From NCBI GenBank assembly GCA_049671305.1, contig JBATUR010000022.1, positions 1 to 64,000 on the forward strand: a stretch of DNA of 64,000 nucleotides, written 5' to 3'. The stretch comes from CADCTM01 sp049671305 (GTDB lineage Bacteria; Cyanobacteriota; Cyanobacteriia; Cyanobacteriales; Coleofasciculaceae). The position numbers were made by a program, and so were the translations under genes. Below the pieces are notes generated by a model that did no database searches, was not told the origin of the DNA, and saw only the letters and a list, made by a program, of their open reading frames with translations. Shown one piece after another: positions 9,326 to 18,442 of this stretch (position 1 is the stretch's first letter; every line of letters starts with the position of its first letter).

Positions 9326-9763
9326 TTATGGTAGATACTTTTGCACAACCTCCCAACCTGTGAGGGAAACCCAGGCAAAACCCAAGAATAGGACAATATT
9401 TGTGCCAACGTGAACTGCACGAGCCCAGTCTCTTTGGGGGTTAATTTGAGTGGCGCTACCTGCCGAAAGTAAGACTAACGCGACAACAAACCAGCCAGCA
9501 ATTAAGTGTCCTGAGTGTCCTAGATTACCGTAGTGCCCTAAAGTACCAACTAGACCGATCGCTAGTAACAGTAAGACTAATCCCACCATCACCCAACCTG
9601 TAATATAGTGTGCCCCTCGTAACCATGTTGGTTGTGATTGGAGAGAGGTGCGTTTAGAGAACAATGTCATGCCGCTAATTGCTAGCATTAGGTAAGCCAA
9701 TAGCGATAAACCCATTGACCAAGCTGCTATCTTCCACAGCCATACAAAGGAAGGTAGATTCAC
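9326..9763 (-). CDS. DUF4079 family membrane protein
   Basis: The 145-residue protein has four hydrophobic helices (about 10-30, 50-70, 82-102 and 118-138), with conserved-looking histidines between them (GAHYITGW, LGHYGNLGHSGHLIAGW, AVHVGTN). Histidine-bearing four-helix proteins of this kind are annotated DUF4079 in cyanobacteria and resemble b-type-cytochrome folds. Heme binding is a guess from the histidine spacing. It is a single gene with no operon partner in view. Confidence 0.7.
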   Translation of the reverse strand: MNLPSFVWLWKIAAWSMGLSLLAYLMLAISGMTLFSKRTSLQSQPTWLRGAHYITGWVMVGLVLLLLAIGLVGTLGHYGNLGHSGHLIAGWFVVALVLLSAGSATQINPQRDWARAVHVGTNIVLFLGFAWVSLTGWEVVQKYLP

Positions 9764-9897
9764 CTTGATAAAAACCTAAACATTAATGGGAAAAACTAGT
9801 TACCTTCCATGATAAGAGCAAGAATTACCAAAAGAGTCAGATGGTATTTCCAGCTTTGATTCGGCAACGCCCAATTTTTCCTGTTTACTAAGCAAAA

Positions 9898-9923
9898 AAA
9901 GAGGTTGCTATTGCTAGCAACCT
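9898..9923 (-). terminator. Rho-independent terminator after the DUF1830 gene
   Basis: On the reverse strand the stem AGGTTGCT/AGCAACCT (9902-9909 with 9916-9923, 6-base loop) is followed by a run of T's. On the forward strand it is followed by TTTTTTAATTTTT, so it could work in both directions. Confidence 0.8.
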
Positions 9924-9956
9924 GATCACTTTTTTAATTTTTCTAATCTCCAACAA

Positions 9957-10346
9957 CTAAGCAAAAGCTGCCGAGGCAAACGAATCTACCGTAAATCGGC
10001 TAGCATGATTGGCTGGTTCTTGTATACTTTGTTTATTAACTTTAGTTTCTGCTACTGGTTCCACAATTGGCTTGGCGCGAGACTTGATGTCTTCATCGAC
10101 ACATAAGCGATCGCATGGTATCTTATCCGAAAGGATTGAACTTGCCATCTTGCCTGTGTGAATCTCCAACAAGGCTTCTGCCATTGCTTCAAAAACCAAG
10201 CGTTGCCCTGGAAAAACCACACGCTCAAAATACCAGTTAGCAATATTGGTAATTCTGGCAATTTGAATATGACTAGTCGCATTTACATAGCAGCAAAGAA
10301 TGGTGTTTTCGTTATCTTGTGGTATCGGATCTAGTATTTGAGCCAT
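9957..10346 (-). CDS. DUF1830 domain protein
   Basis: The 129-residue product carries the DUF1830 core TILCCYVNATSHIQIARIT, then NWYFERVVFPGQRLVFEA and LLEIHTG, in its first 75 residues. The tail (about 85-129) is low in structure and rich in S, A, K and E. DUF1830 is a small, almost exclusively cyanobacterial family of unknown function. Paired cysteines (LCCY) are conserved in family members I remember. No signal peptide or membrane segment is visible. A clear terminator lies 34 bases downstream. It appears to be monocistronic. Confidence 0.85.
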   Translation of the reverse strand: MAQILDPIPQDNENTILCCYVNATSHIQIARITNIANWYFERVVFPGQRLVFEAMAEALLEIHTGKMASSILSDKIPCDRLCVDEDIKSRAKPIVEPVAETKVNKQSIQEPANHASRFTVDSFASAAFA

Positions 10347-10797
10347 GATTAGTGGGGTTGTTTATTGATTAAACTTGTTTATTACATTATTCAAGCTAAC
10401 ACCTGCGATCCCCACTAGCTGTAAACCCGACTACCAATCTGATTTTATCCTTCCCTCGCTCTGGAGGGAGTTTTGTAATATATTGCGAAATTGTGCCAAT
10501 ACTTGTTTTTAGCAGGCAAAATAGCTGATTTTAGGTATAAATACTAGATTTTTCGGCTCCGCTCTTATCCAGAGTCCTGATGCCTTTTCCAGGAAAAATT
10601 GAGCGGCTCAAAAGAAAATACCACAGAAGTTGAGCGAAATCAGTAATATTGTTAAAGTTAAGTTATGTGAAAACCAATTTCAGAAATCCTAATAAGCCGA
10701 CGGTCGCTGTAATCAGCAGGCTCCTTAAATAAACCTATCCTTGCTCTTCTTACCAGATACTCATAAACAAAAAATATCCTTAACGCCAAGGTTCCCC
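10347..10797. other. Divergent upstream region, DUF1830 / radical SAM
   Basis: This 451-base spacer contains a weak hairpin (TCCCTC 10452-10457, GAGGGA 10464-10469) followed by TTTT. I looked for a cobalamin riboswitch before the B12-binding gene and did not recognise its conserved core. Confidence 0.4.
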
Positions 10798-12363
10798 ATG
10801 CAAAAAATCCTCTATATTCGCCTCCCCTGCAACCCCATATTTCCGATCGGTGTCGTTTACCTATCAGACCACGTTCACAAGCTGTTTCCAGAAGTTGAAC
10901 AGCGTATCTTTGACTTGGGAACCGTACCTCCCCTAGACTTTGCCAAAGCCCTAGATACCTGCATAAATGACTTTCAACCCACCTTACTGGTATATTCCTG
11001 GCGCGACATCCAAATTTATGCCCCAGTCGGTGGCAGAGGCGGCAACCCGCTACAAAACGCCTTTGAGTTTTATTACGCCAAAAATCCCCTGATTAAATTA
11101 CGTGGTGCTGTAGGAGGTTTGCGTTTGGCAGCGTCTTACTATGGTGAACTTTGGCGCAATAGCAGTTTAATTAAACGGGGGCTAAAACTGGCACAAAAAT
11201 ACCATCCCGAAGCTCGTACGATTGTTGGTGGTGGTGCTGTTAGTGTGTTTTATGAGCAACTGGGTACTAAACTACCAGCAGGCACGCTCATTTCTGTGGG
11301 TGAAGGCGAAACACTACTAGAAAAAGTGATCAGAGGTCAAGAGTTTCGAGATGAACGTTGTTATGTGGCAGGTGAAACGACACCACGCGATCGCTTAATT
11401 CACGAACAACCAACCCCAATCGAAAAATCCGCCTGTAACTACGACTATATCGAAAGCATCTGGCCCGAATTTCAATATTACCTACAAGACCAAGATTTCT
11501 ACATTGGTGTCCAAACTAAACGCGGTTGTCCTCACAACTGTTGTTATTGTATCTACACCGTCGTTGAAGGCAAACAAGTACGCATTAACCCAGCAGATGA
11601 AGTAGTTGCCGAAATGCGTCAACTTTATGACCGAGGTATTCGTAACTTCTGGTTTACTGATGCTCAGTTTATCCCGGCGCGGAAGTATATTGCTGATGCC
11701 ATTGAACTGTTACAAAAAATTGTAGACTCTGGCATGACCGATATTCATTGGGCAGCCTATATTAGAGCTGACAATTTAACACCCGAACTGTGTGAATTGA
11801 TGGCAAAAACGGGCATGAATTACTTTGAAATTGGCATTACCAGCGGTTCTCAAGAACTGGTGCGGAAGATGCGGATGGGTTATAACTTGCGTACTGTCTT
11901 AGAAAACTGCCGTGATTTAAAAGCTGCAGGTTTTAATGATTTAGTATCAGTTAATTACTCATTTAATGTAATTGACGAACGACCCGAAACCATCCGCCAA
12001 ACGATCGCTTATCATCGAGAATTAGAGCGGATCTTTGGCGCTGATAAAGTTGAGCCGGCGATTTTCTTCATCGGTTTGCAGCCTCATACTCATCTGGAAG
12101 AATATGCTTTTGAGAACAATATCATCAATCGCGATTATGATCCTATGAGTTTGATGCCTTGGACAGCCAAGAAACTATTATGGAACCCTGAACCGCTTGG
12201 TTCTTTGTTTGGTGAAGTTTGTTTGCAAGCTTGGCGGCAAAACCCCAATGACTTTGGGCGGGAAGTTATGGATATTTTAGAGCAAAGATTCGGTTGTGCG
12301 GATTTGGCGGAAGCCTTAGCTGCTCCAATTGAACCGAAGAAACAATTAGTTACGGCTTCGTAG
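10798..12363 (+). CDS. B12-binding domain radical SAM protein
   Basis: The ATG at 10798 (MQKILYIRLPCNPIFPIG) is preferred over an upstream TTG and gives 521 residues. An N-terminal Rossmann-like cobalamin-binding region (about 1-180) contains ARTIVGGGAVSVF and SVGEGE. The radical SAM domain follows, with the cluster motif C244-P-H-N-C248-C-Y-C251 (CxxxCxxC) and later TDAQFIPARKYI. This architecture (BchE/methyltransferase class) performs radical cyclisations or methylations using S-adenosylmethionine. The substrate is unknown. It is the first gene of an apparent three-gene unit with the DICT and pentapeptide proteins (57-base gap to the next gene). Confidence 0.88.
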   Translation: MQKILYIRLPCNPIFPIGVVYLSDHVHKLFPEVEQRIFDLGTVPPLDFAKALDTCINDFQPTLLVYSWRDIQIYAPVGGRGGNPLQNAFEFYYAKNPLIKLRGAVGGLRLAASYYGELWRNSSLIKRGLKLAQKYHPEARTIVGGGAVSVFYEQLGTKLPAGTLISVGEGETLLEKVIRGQEFRDERCYVAGETTPRDRLIHEQPTPIEKSACNYDYIESIWPEFQYYLQDQDFYIGVQTKRGCPHNCCYCIYTVVEGKQVRINPADEVVAEMRQLYDRGIRNFWFTDAQFIPARKYIADAIELLQKIVDSGMTDIHWAAYIRADNLTPELCELMAKTGMNYFEIGITSGSQELVRKMRMGYNLRTVLENCRDLKAAGFNDLVSVNYSFNVIDERPETIRQTIAYHRELERIFGADKVEPAIFFIGLQPHTHLEEYAFENNIINRDYDPMSLMPWTAKKLLWNPEPLGSLFGEVCLQAWRQNPNDFGREVMDILEQRFGCADLAEALAAPIEPKKQLVTAS

Positions 12364-12420
12364 TTGTTGGTTATAAGTTAGATAGCACTACAACCCATAA
12401 TAAATCACCCTTTACACATC

Positions 12421-13776
12421 ATGCTAGACGGTTCGATTTTACAAAAGCTGGAAACAGCCCATCGCGGCAGCAAACGACCTCTTAATTTTGGGGTTTATTA
12501 TAAAAACACCCTGGTGGCGCTGTGTCATGCCTTGGAAGATTTCATTTTGGAGTCAGAAAGTGCGCCTTTAATGATTACGGCATTCCAACGAGGCAAGTGG
12601 TATTTGGAAGAGGCAGAGCGCTATGGTGATTTAGCCGAAAAGTCAGAGCAAGTGGTGATTATGGCGTCTGATGATGCAGGGTTTGCTGAACATCCAACAA
12701 GTCAGCGCTCTAATGTTGCCATAGTTAGTCTGGACAAGAGTGATCCGGTGGCGCAAGAGTGGCATTTGATGATTTTGTCGGAAACATACGCAGCGATGGT
12801 GTTATGTCAAGAGTTGTCGGCAACGGATTATGGCATAAAGGGACAGCCGGAGCATGATTTGGAGCGGAAATTTTATGGGTTTTGGACATTTGAGCCAGAG
12901 TTGGTTCAGGAAACGATGGAATTAGCGATCGCTCATTGCGCTACCTACAACTCAGAATTAGCCCAAACCTTAACCGAACTTGTCCAAAAGATTGCCGCCA
13001 GCTTCGGCACAAAACAGCGAGATGACATCAGCGTTGTCGTATCGCGGGTGGTTGACTATCTCCAAAATAGTAAAGACGATATCTCCCACCAAGATTCACC
13101 CCTAGAAGAACAAGCACTGGATGACAACTTGCTCTCTAACGAAATGCAGGCATTCTTACGCATGGCACAGCTTATCGATCAAGCTGATGCCACAAATCCG
13201 ATGGCGGCGGCTGAGGTGGCAGCTATCTCAGAAGCAATGGGGCAGTTGTTGGATTTACCCGCTTGGCAGCTCAAGCGTCTACGACTAGCGGGTTTGTTGC
13301 ATAATTTAGGTTCTTCCTTAATTAGTTCGGTGCAGTATCAAGATGATGGTCCAAGTTGCCCGTTGTTGCCGGGAGTGCAGGCGTTGCGCTCGATGCCACA
13401 ACTAGGAGCAATTGCTCAAATTTTGACTCACCAAAGCGAGTGGTGGAATGGCTCAGGCACTCCTGCGGGGTTAGCTTATGATGCAATTCCTTTGGAGTCG
13501 AGAATTTTGGGACTAGTAACAGACTTCCAGCGAAGATCTAGGCAGGCACAGGCATCACAGAGTCGGGAAGAAGCGATGTCCCAAGCTTTGGCTGAATCTA
13601 CGGCGCTTGGCGGTGAGGCATTTGACCCAAAGCTGCTAGAAGCTTTAAGTTTGTTAGTGATGGGGATGCAACAGGGAATGAGTTTGCCGACAAATCAACC
13701 GAAGATTGCTGCAGGAATGTGGTTACTTCCAATTAATGAAGAGGCAAAATTTAGTGCTTCAAGCAAGAAAGGATAG
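12421..13776 (+). CDS. DICT sensory domain with degenerate HD-GYP domain
   Basis: The 451-residue protein has an N-terminal DICT domain (about 1-170; SKRPLNFGVYYKNTLVAL, ITAFQRGKWYLEEAER), a fold linked to diguanylate cyclases and two-component proteins. A helical linker follows, then a C-terminal HD-GYP-like domain (about 235-440). The metal motif HD is replaced by H294-N295 in GLLHNLGSS, and GYP by G346-T347-P348 in WWNGSGTPAGL, so cyclic-di-GMP hydrolysis is doubtful and a sensing or scaffold role is more likely. It lies between the radical SAM and pentapeptide genes, with a 10-base gap to the latter. Confidence 0.82.
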   Translation: MLDGSILQKLETAHRGSKRPLNFGVYYKNTLVALCHALEDFILESESAPLMITAFQRGKWYLEEAERYGDLAEKSEQVVIMASDDAGFAEHPTSQRSNVAIVSLDKSDPVAQEWHLMILSETYAAMVLCQELSATDYGIKGQPEHDLERKFYGFWTFEPELVQETMELAIAHCATYNSELAQTLTELVQKIAASFGTKQRDDISVVVSRVVDYLQNSKDDISHQDSPLEEQALDDNLLSNEMQAFLRMAQLIDQADATNPMAAAEVAAISEAMGQLLDLPAWQLKRLRLAGLLHNLGSSLISSVQYQDDGPSCPLLPGVQALRSMPQLGAIAQILTHQSEWWNGSGTPAGLAYDAIPLESRILGLVTDFQRRSRQAQASQSREEAMSQALAESTALGGEAFDPKLLEALSLLVMGMQQGMSLPTNQPKIAAGMWLLPINEEAKFSASSKKG

Positions 13777-13786
13777 ACAGAAGGGT

Positions 13787-14500
13787 ATGGTAATGGAGAT
13801 TGAGGCAATTCGCACAGGCAAGCTCAGACAACTACCGGGAGCTGATTTAGAAGATGAGGATTTGTCGGGTTGTAAGTTAGAGCGCATTAATCTAGCAGGT
13901 GCGACTTTGGTGGGAGCTAATTTTTCTGGCTCTAATCTGAATGGTGCAAGGCTGGATGGCGCGAATTTGGTAGGTGCTAATATGGCTGCTGCTGACTTAC
14001 GGGCAAATTTTTTGGGCGCTAATTTGATGCAAGCGGACTTGACAAGTGCAGACTTGCGTGGTAGTAATCTGCGAGGCGCTAATTTGATGGGGGCAAAGCT
14101 GGCTAAGGCATCATTTACCGGTGCGTTTTTGAGCGGTGCTAATTTGATGGGCGTTAATTTGCAGGGTGTTGACTTGCGGGGGGCAGATTTGAGAGGGGCA
14201 AATCTCAATGGTGCCAACTTGAAGGGGGCAGATTTGTCTCAAGCCGATTTGCAAGGTGCGAGTTTGAGTGAAACAAATCTGGAAGAAGCTGATTTAAGAG
14301 GTGCTAATCTTGCCGGGGCTGATTTAGCGAGGGCAAATCTGCTTTGTGCTGAGTTGGAAGGGGCGAATATGGAGGGGGTAAGTTTAGCTCAAACTTGTCT
14401 GATTGGTACGACTTATGCCAAGGTGACGCCTCCTATGGAGCAGGTAAAAATTCCGTTGAAGATTGCTGAAATGGAGCAGGTGATCAATAATCCTGAATAG
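13787..14500 (+). CDS. Pentapeptide repeat protein
   Basis: From the ATG at 13787 (MVMEIEAI; an ATG at 13793 has the better spaced AAGGG site) the product is about 237 residues. From about residue 20 to 205 it is almost entirely A(D/N)LXX repeats such as GANLVGANMAAADLRANFLG and ADLRGSNLRGANLMG, which fold as a right-handed quadrilateral beta-helix. A 30-residue tail (TPPMEQVKIPLKIAEMEQVI) follows. There is no signal peptide, so it should be cytoplasmic. Such proteins are abundant in cyanobacteria and few have known roles. The start close behind the DICT gene suggests co-transcription. The repeat makes the opposite strand look open. Confidence 0.92.
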   Translation: MVMEIEAIRTGKLRQLPGADLEDEDLSGCKLERINLAGATLVGANFSGSNLNGARLDGANLVGANMAAADLRANFLGANLMQADLTSADLRGSNLRGANLMGAKLAKASFTGAFLSGANLMGVNLQGVDLRGADLRGANLNGANLKGADLSQADLQGASLSETNLEEADLRGANLAGADLARANLLCAELEGANMEGVSLAQTCLIGTTYAKVTPPMEQVKIPLKIAEMEQVINNPE

Positions 14501-14689
14501 GTGGTTTTGGTTGGGAGGACTTTCTTGTTTTGATTAGCAAAAATAGGCGTTGCAGAGATTAATCATTCTGACTCCCGTTATCTAATAGGGAAGGGAACGG
14601 GGGGTTAGGTTTCTTCTAGTTGGTTATCAAAAAAAAACTCACATTTATTAATTTAAAGCGTACAACGACTTGGCAAAAAAGCAAATAAA

Positions 14690-14718
14690 TTGTCAAGCAT
14701 TTTTAGCAATGCGACAAT
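14690..14718 (+). promoter_or_regulatory. Candidate sigma-70 promoter of the RHH gene
   Basis: TTGTCA (14690-14695) and GACAAT (14713-14718) are separated by 17 bases and lie about 28 bases before the ATG at 14746. This is a fair match to the -35/-10 consensus. Confidence 0.5.
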
Positions 14719-14745
14719 AGACAGATAATTTATGAGTTGTCATCT

Positions 14746-14919
14746 ATGTCAGAAGCCGAAAAACCAGTATTTGTGAGAGGACGTGTCCCCGAAACGGTGA
14801 GGGCACGATTTAAGGCAACCTGTGCTTTGGAAGGGCGTGATATGGGAAATGTCTTGCAAGAGTTGATTGAAAAGTGGTTAGAGGAGCATGAAGTTGCTTC
14901 ACGGGCGAAAAATCGATAA
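14746..14919 (+). CDS. Small ribbon-helix-helix protein (ParG/Arc-like)
   Basis: Starting at the ATG (MSEAEKPVFVRGRVPETVRA) the product has 57 residues. The pattern VFVRGRVPETVRARFKATC, ALEGRDMGNVLQELIEKWLE, fits a ribbon-helix-helix DNA-binding domain: a short strand, helix A, then helix B. Similar cyanobacterial proteins are often annotated ParG-like, but no parA, toxin or other partner is adjacent, so it may be a solo regulator. A plausible promoter lies directly upstream and a palindromic repeat directly downstream. Confidence 0.7.
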   Translation: MSEAEKPVFVRGRVPETVRARFKATCALEGRDMGNVLQELIEKWLEEHEVASRAKNR

Positions 14920-14932
14920 AGCCGTAGTATTT

Positions 14933-14961
14933 ATAGAGATGTTCCGGCGGAATGTCTCTAT
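14933..14961. repeat. Palindromic repeat, TAGAGACGTTCC family, copy 2
   Basis: ATAGAGATGTTCC (14933-14945) pairs with GGAATGTCTCTAT (14949-14961); two changed positions become G-U pairs on the plus-strand RNA. The right arm contains the TAG stop codon (reverse strand, 14958-14960) of the CPBP gene. Confidence 0.85.
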
Positions 14962-15779
14962 TTAATTCGCTGCCTCATCCACACAGCTAAAATGCTAAGA
15001 AATAGTATGCCCATAATTCCAGCAAGTGGATTACCATCAACACCTGTAATCCAAGGTGAAACTTGGTTAGAAGATGCAATTAATTTCCCAACATTGAGAA
15101 TATAATAGCCCCAAACAAGACCACAATGAATGCCAATTGGTAAGCCCAAAAGTCCTTTAGTGGAACGTTTTGCCCAAACCAAAGTTAGTCCTAATAATAA
15201 TAGTGCGGGAAAGGTGGGAAATGTCCGCATCATTTCTGAAAGTGGCTTGAGAAAGTGCGATATTGCAAAGATAATTGCATTAGCCCAAAGTACAGTTTTT
15301 GGGTTATAGTCTCGTTGTAATTCATCCAAAAGCCAGCCCCGAAAAACTAATTCTTCAGCTAAACCAATCCCAAACGCACTAAGAAATCCTTGGAAAATGA
15401 TCAGCGGCAAAGTGCTTTGAGCAGGTTGGAATTTTACCCAACCTAGTAATGCTTCTAAGGCAAACAAACCAAAGGTAAATAATAAGCCAATACTCAGCCC
15501 TTGCAGCAGGTTTAAGCCATTTTGTCTGGTTCCAGCTAAACCATATTGTTGGAATAGATGAGGTTGCTGATGGACTTTTTTACCCCAAAATGGTAAAGCT
15601 AATAAAAATATGCCAAACAGTAGTCCCATCGTTAAGATAGTAACTAAATTTGGGTCATTATTTAATAATAAATAAATGGGTGCTGCAATTGGCAGCCAAA
15701 CTATCAGCAATAATGTTAAAAAGATACATAACCGTATTGGTGCTGGGTATTGGGATAATTGTGCAAAGTTAGTTTTCAA
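14958..15779 (-). CDS. CPBP family intramembrane metalloprotease
   Basis: The 273-residue protein has about seven to eight hydrophobic segments. It carries the CPBP (CAAX protease/bacteriocin-processing, ABI) motifs: GLAEELVFRGWLLDEL with the paired glutamates and arginine, then AIIFAISHFLKP with the histidine, and a final motif near LPIGIHCGLVWGY. These residues are thought to form the membrane-embedded active site. Bacterial members cleave prenylated or other membrane substrates, and the target here is unknown. Its stop codon lies in a dispersed palindromic repeat, so the last residues (RQRIK) border repeat sequence. Confidence 0.88.
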   Translation of the reverse strand: MKTNFAQLSQYPAPIRLCIFLTLLLIVWLPIAAPIYLLLNNDPNLVTILTMGLLFGIFLLALPFWGKKVHQQPHLFQQYGLAGTRQNGLNLLQGLSIGLLFTFGLFALEALLGWVKFQPAQSTLPLIIFQGFLSAFGIGLAEELVFRGWLLDELQRDYNPKTVLWANAIIFAISHFLKPLSEMMRTFPTFPALLLLGLTLVWAKRSTKGLLGLPIGIHCGLVWGYYILNVGKLIASSNQVSPWITGVDGNPLAGIMGILFLSILAVWMRQRIK

Positions 15780-16030
15780 AGGTGTTAGTTGTTGTAAGGT
15801 TAGAGATATTTTAAGTTAACTTAGCTTGTCTGTAGGCGACACTGCGGAGCAATAGTTAGAACTCTTGATTAGATTAAGTTAGATTTGAGTTATTAAAGGA
15901 GATAACACAAGCCTTTTGTTTACGAGTCAAGAGATTGAGTGCTACTAATTTATTTTAATGTTTTTAGGTAATGGTAATTTGATTGTTAAATCTTGATCAT
16001 AATTTAGTCAAAACATAGCTTAAAAGTGAA

Positions 16031-18442
16031 ATGCAACAAAATATCAAGATTGAGTTGGAACGGCAACTCCAAACTTGCACAACACAATTACAGGTACTTC
16101 TCAGAGAAGTAAAGCAACGAATATGGAGTGAAGAAGAAATTGCTTTTATAAAAAATATCACTGATCTTTGTGCTATTGCTATTACTCAAATAAAATCAGA
16201 ACAAATAGAAAAACTAACTGAATTGCCACCGGAAGATGTCAATACTAAGTTGGGATTAAATCAACAGTTAGAAGAGAAAACTAAGTTGCTGGATACTATT
16301 GTTAATAGTACGCCGGATGGACTTTATTTAGTTGATCGAAGCAGACAATTTATATATGTTAACCGCACGATTTTACAATTACTTCATCGAGAAGAGCTAG
16401 ATGTTTTGGGTAAAACAGGGGAGGAACTGGGAATTTTACCAGAAACAATGGAACCTCATAATGCTCGACTAGAAAGTGTATTTACGAAGGCAGAACCATT
16501 AGCAGAAGAAATTAGTTATGTACATTCTCAGACAGGAAACAAACATTACGCTCTTTATAATTTAACTCCAATTTTCAGAGATGATGGTCAAGTTGAAAAT
16601 GTCTTAGTTACTCATCGAGATATCACCGAACTTAAGCTTACCGAAGCTGCTTTACATAAAAGTAATGAGCGTTTTGCTAAAGCTTTTCATGGCAACCCAA
16701 TTGCTAGTAGCATTAGTACTTATCCAGAGGCAAAATTCATTGATGTTAATACAAGTTGGCTCCAGATTTTTGGCTATAGTCGGGAAGAAGTAATTGGCAG
16801 GACAACACTTGAATTGGGAGTCTGGAATTCTTTGAAAGAACGAGCTATTGCTGTTCAACAATTACAAAAATCTGGAACTCTTCATAATTGGGAAGTGAGG
16901 TTTTGTACTAAATTCGGTGAAGTCCGAAATGGGTTAGTAAATATGGAATTAATTGAGCTTAATGGAGAGTGTAGTATTTTGGCAATGCTCATTGATATTA
17001 CTGAGCGCAAATGTGCGGAAGCTGCTCTTAAAGAGAGCGAACAAAAGTATCGAAATCTTGTTGAAACTTGCCAAGGAATTATTTGGACAGTTGATCTGCA
17101 AGGGCGATTTACATTTGTGAATCAAGCTGTTAAGCAAGTTTATGGATATGAAATTCAAGAAATGATTGGTCGTCATTTTTCTGAATTTATGACATCTAAT
17201 CAGGCACAAATTAGTCAAGAAATATTTAGACGTGTGCTGGCGGGTGAGTCGTTGTTTCACAATGAAGCGCAGTTTCTCCATAAAGAGGGAAGAAAGCTTG
17301 ATATCAGTTCTAATCTTATGGTGTTACAAGATGATACTGGTAAGGTTTTGGGGGCAACTGGTACAACTTTAGATATAACCCCTTTTAAGCAAACGGAGGC
17401 GGCGCTACGAGCCTCTCAAGCCAAACTCAGCACGATTTTAGATAGTGCGATCGCAGTTATTATTAATTTCCGCGTTTTTGCTGATCAAAGTTGGGAGTAT
17501 GATTACTTTTCTTCGGGAGCAGAAATTATGTATGGTTACACTCCTGAAGAGTTAATTGCTGATAAAAATCTTTGGTTGTCACGAGTGCTGCCTGAAGATG
17601 TAGAAATGATCTTAAAAGTTGGTTTTACAAATGTTTTTACAGAACATACGACCCATATCGAATATCGATTTAAGCATAAAAATGGTTTACTGCAGTGGCA
17701 CTCTTTTACAATGTTTTCTAAACGAGATGAAGCGGCAAATTGCTGGGTTGTGACGACAGTTGATACTGATATTAATGAACGTAAACTTGCAGAAGAACGA
17801 CTCAAAGTTTCTGTGCAGGAAAAAGAAGCTTTACTTAAAGAAGTTCATCATCGTGTTAAAAATAATTTGCAAGTTATCTCTAGCTTACTAGATTTTCAAG
17901 CTCAACATATCCAAGAACCACAAGCTCTAAAATCATTTCAGGCAAGTCAGAATCGAGTCAAGTCTATTGCTTTAATTCATGAAAAATTATATCAATCAGA
18001 GCGTTTTGCCCAGGTTAATTTAGCCGAATATATTTATAGTCTTACTACTCATTTAATCCAGGCTTATACTCTTAATCCTGACAATATTAGTTTACAATTT
18101 CAACTTGATGAGGTTTTGTGTAACCTTGATGTTGCTCTTCCTTTTGGATTGTTAATTAATGAGTTAGTTTCTAATGCCTTGAAACATGGACTACCTGGAA
18201 ATGCCAAAGGTAAAATTTGGGTAGAATTAAGATTATTAACTATAGATTCTGAATTTAATTCACCTCAATTTTGTCTTATTGTTGGAAATGATGGCATAAA
18301 ATTATCAGAACTTCCTAGTGTAGATAGTTTAGAATCTGTTGGATTTCAGCTTATTTATGCTTTAATTCAACAGCTTCATGGTCAAATCGAAATTGAGCAA
18401 AGTCGCGGTACAGAATTTAAAATTAATTTTTCAAATTTGTAA
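16031..18442 (+). CDS. Multi-PAS sensor histidine kinase (HisKA_2 type)
   Basis: The 803-residue cytoplasmic protein has four PAS-type regions (about 85-200, 210-330, 335-455 and 460-590), the first starting LLDTIVNSTPDGLYLVDRSR, several ending in the PAC-like DITERK/DITELK. The kinase region is of the HisKA_2 class: KEVHHRVKNNLQVISSLLDF with H606/H607, then N-box LLINELVSNALKHG. This class often signals to stand-alone receivers. The N-terminus (RIWSEEEIAFIKNITDLCAIAI) resembles the last helix of a GAF domain, so a GAF may have been lost. No response regulator is adjacent. Confidence 0.9.
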   Translation: MQQNIKIELERQLQTCTTQLQVLLREVKQRIWSEEEIAFIKNITDLCAIAITQIKSEQIEKLTELPPEDVNTKLGLNQQLEEKTKLLDTIVNSTPDGLYLVDRSRQFIYVNRTILQLLHREELDVLGKTGEELGILPETMEPHNARLESVFTKAEPLAEEISYVHSQTGNKHYALYNLTPIFRDDGQVENVLVTHRDITELKLTEAALHKSNERFAKAFHGNPIASSISTYPEAKFIDVNTSWLQIFGYSREEVIGRTTLELGVWNSLKERAIAVQQLQKSGTLHNWEVRFCTKFGEVRNGLVNMELIELNGECSILAMLIDITERKCAEAALKESEQKYRNLVETCQGIIWTVDLQGRFTFVNQAVKQVYGYEIQEMIGRHFSEFMTSNQAQISQEIFRRVLAGESLFHNEAQFLHKEGRKLDISSNLMVLQDDTGKVLGATGTTLDITPFKQTEAALRASQAKLSTILDSAIAVIINFRVFADQSWEYDYFSSGAEIMYGYTPEELIADKNLWLSRVLPEDVEMILKVGFTNVFTEHTTHIEYRFKHKNGLLQWHSFTMFSKRDEAANCWVVTTVDTDINERKLAEERLKVSVQEKEALLKEVHHRVKNNLQVISSLLDFQAQHIQEPQALKSFQASQNRVKSIALIHEKLYQSERFAQVNLAEYIYSLTTHLIQAYTLNPDNISLQFQLDEVLCNLDVALPFGLLINELVSNALKHGLPGNAKGKIWVELRLLTIDSEFNSPQFCLIVGNDGIKLSELPSVDSLESVGFQLIYALIQQLHGQIEIEQSRGTEFKINFSNL

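Noticed and set aside
10630..10797. Possible cobalamin riboswitch before the B12-binding radical SAM gene
   Set aside because: The conserved B12-box core was not found in the spacer.
13759..14217. Long reverse frame opposite the pentapeptide gene
   Set aside because: A by-product of the periodic A(D/N)LXX coding repeat; the reverse text is a monotonous KLAPxK pattern.
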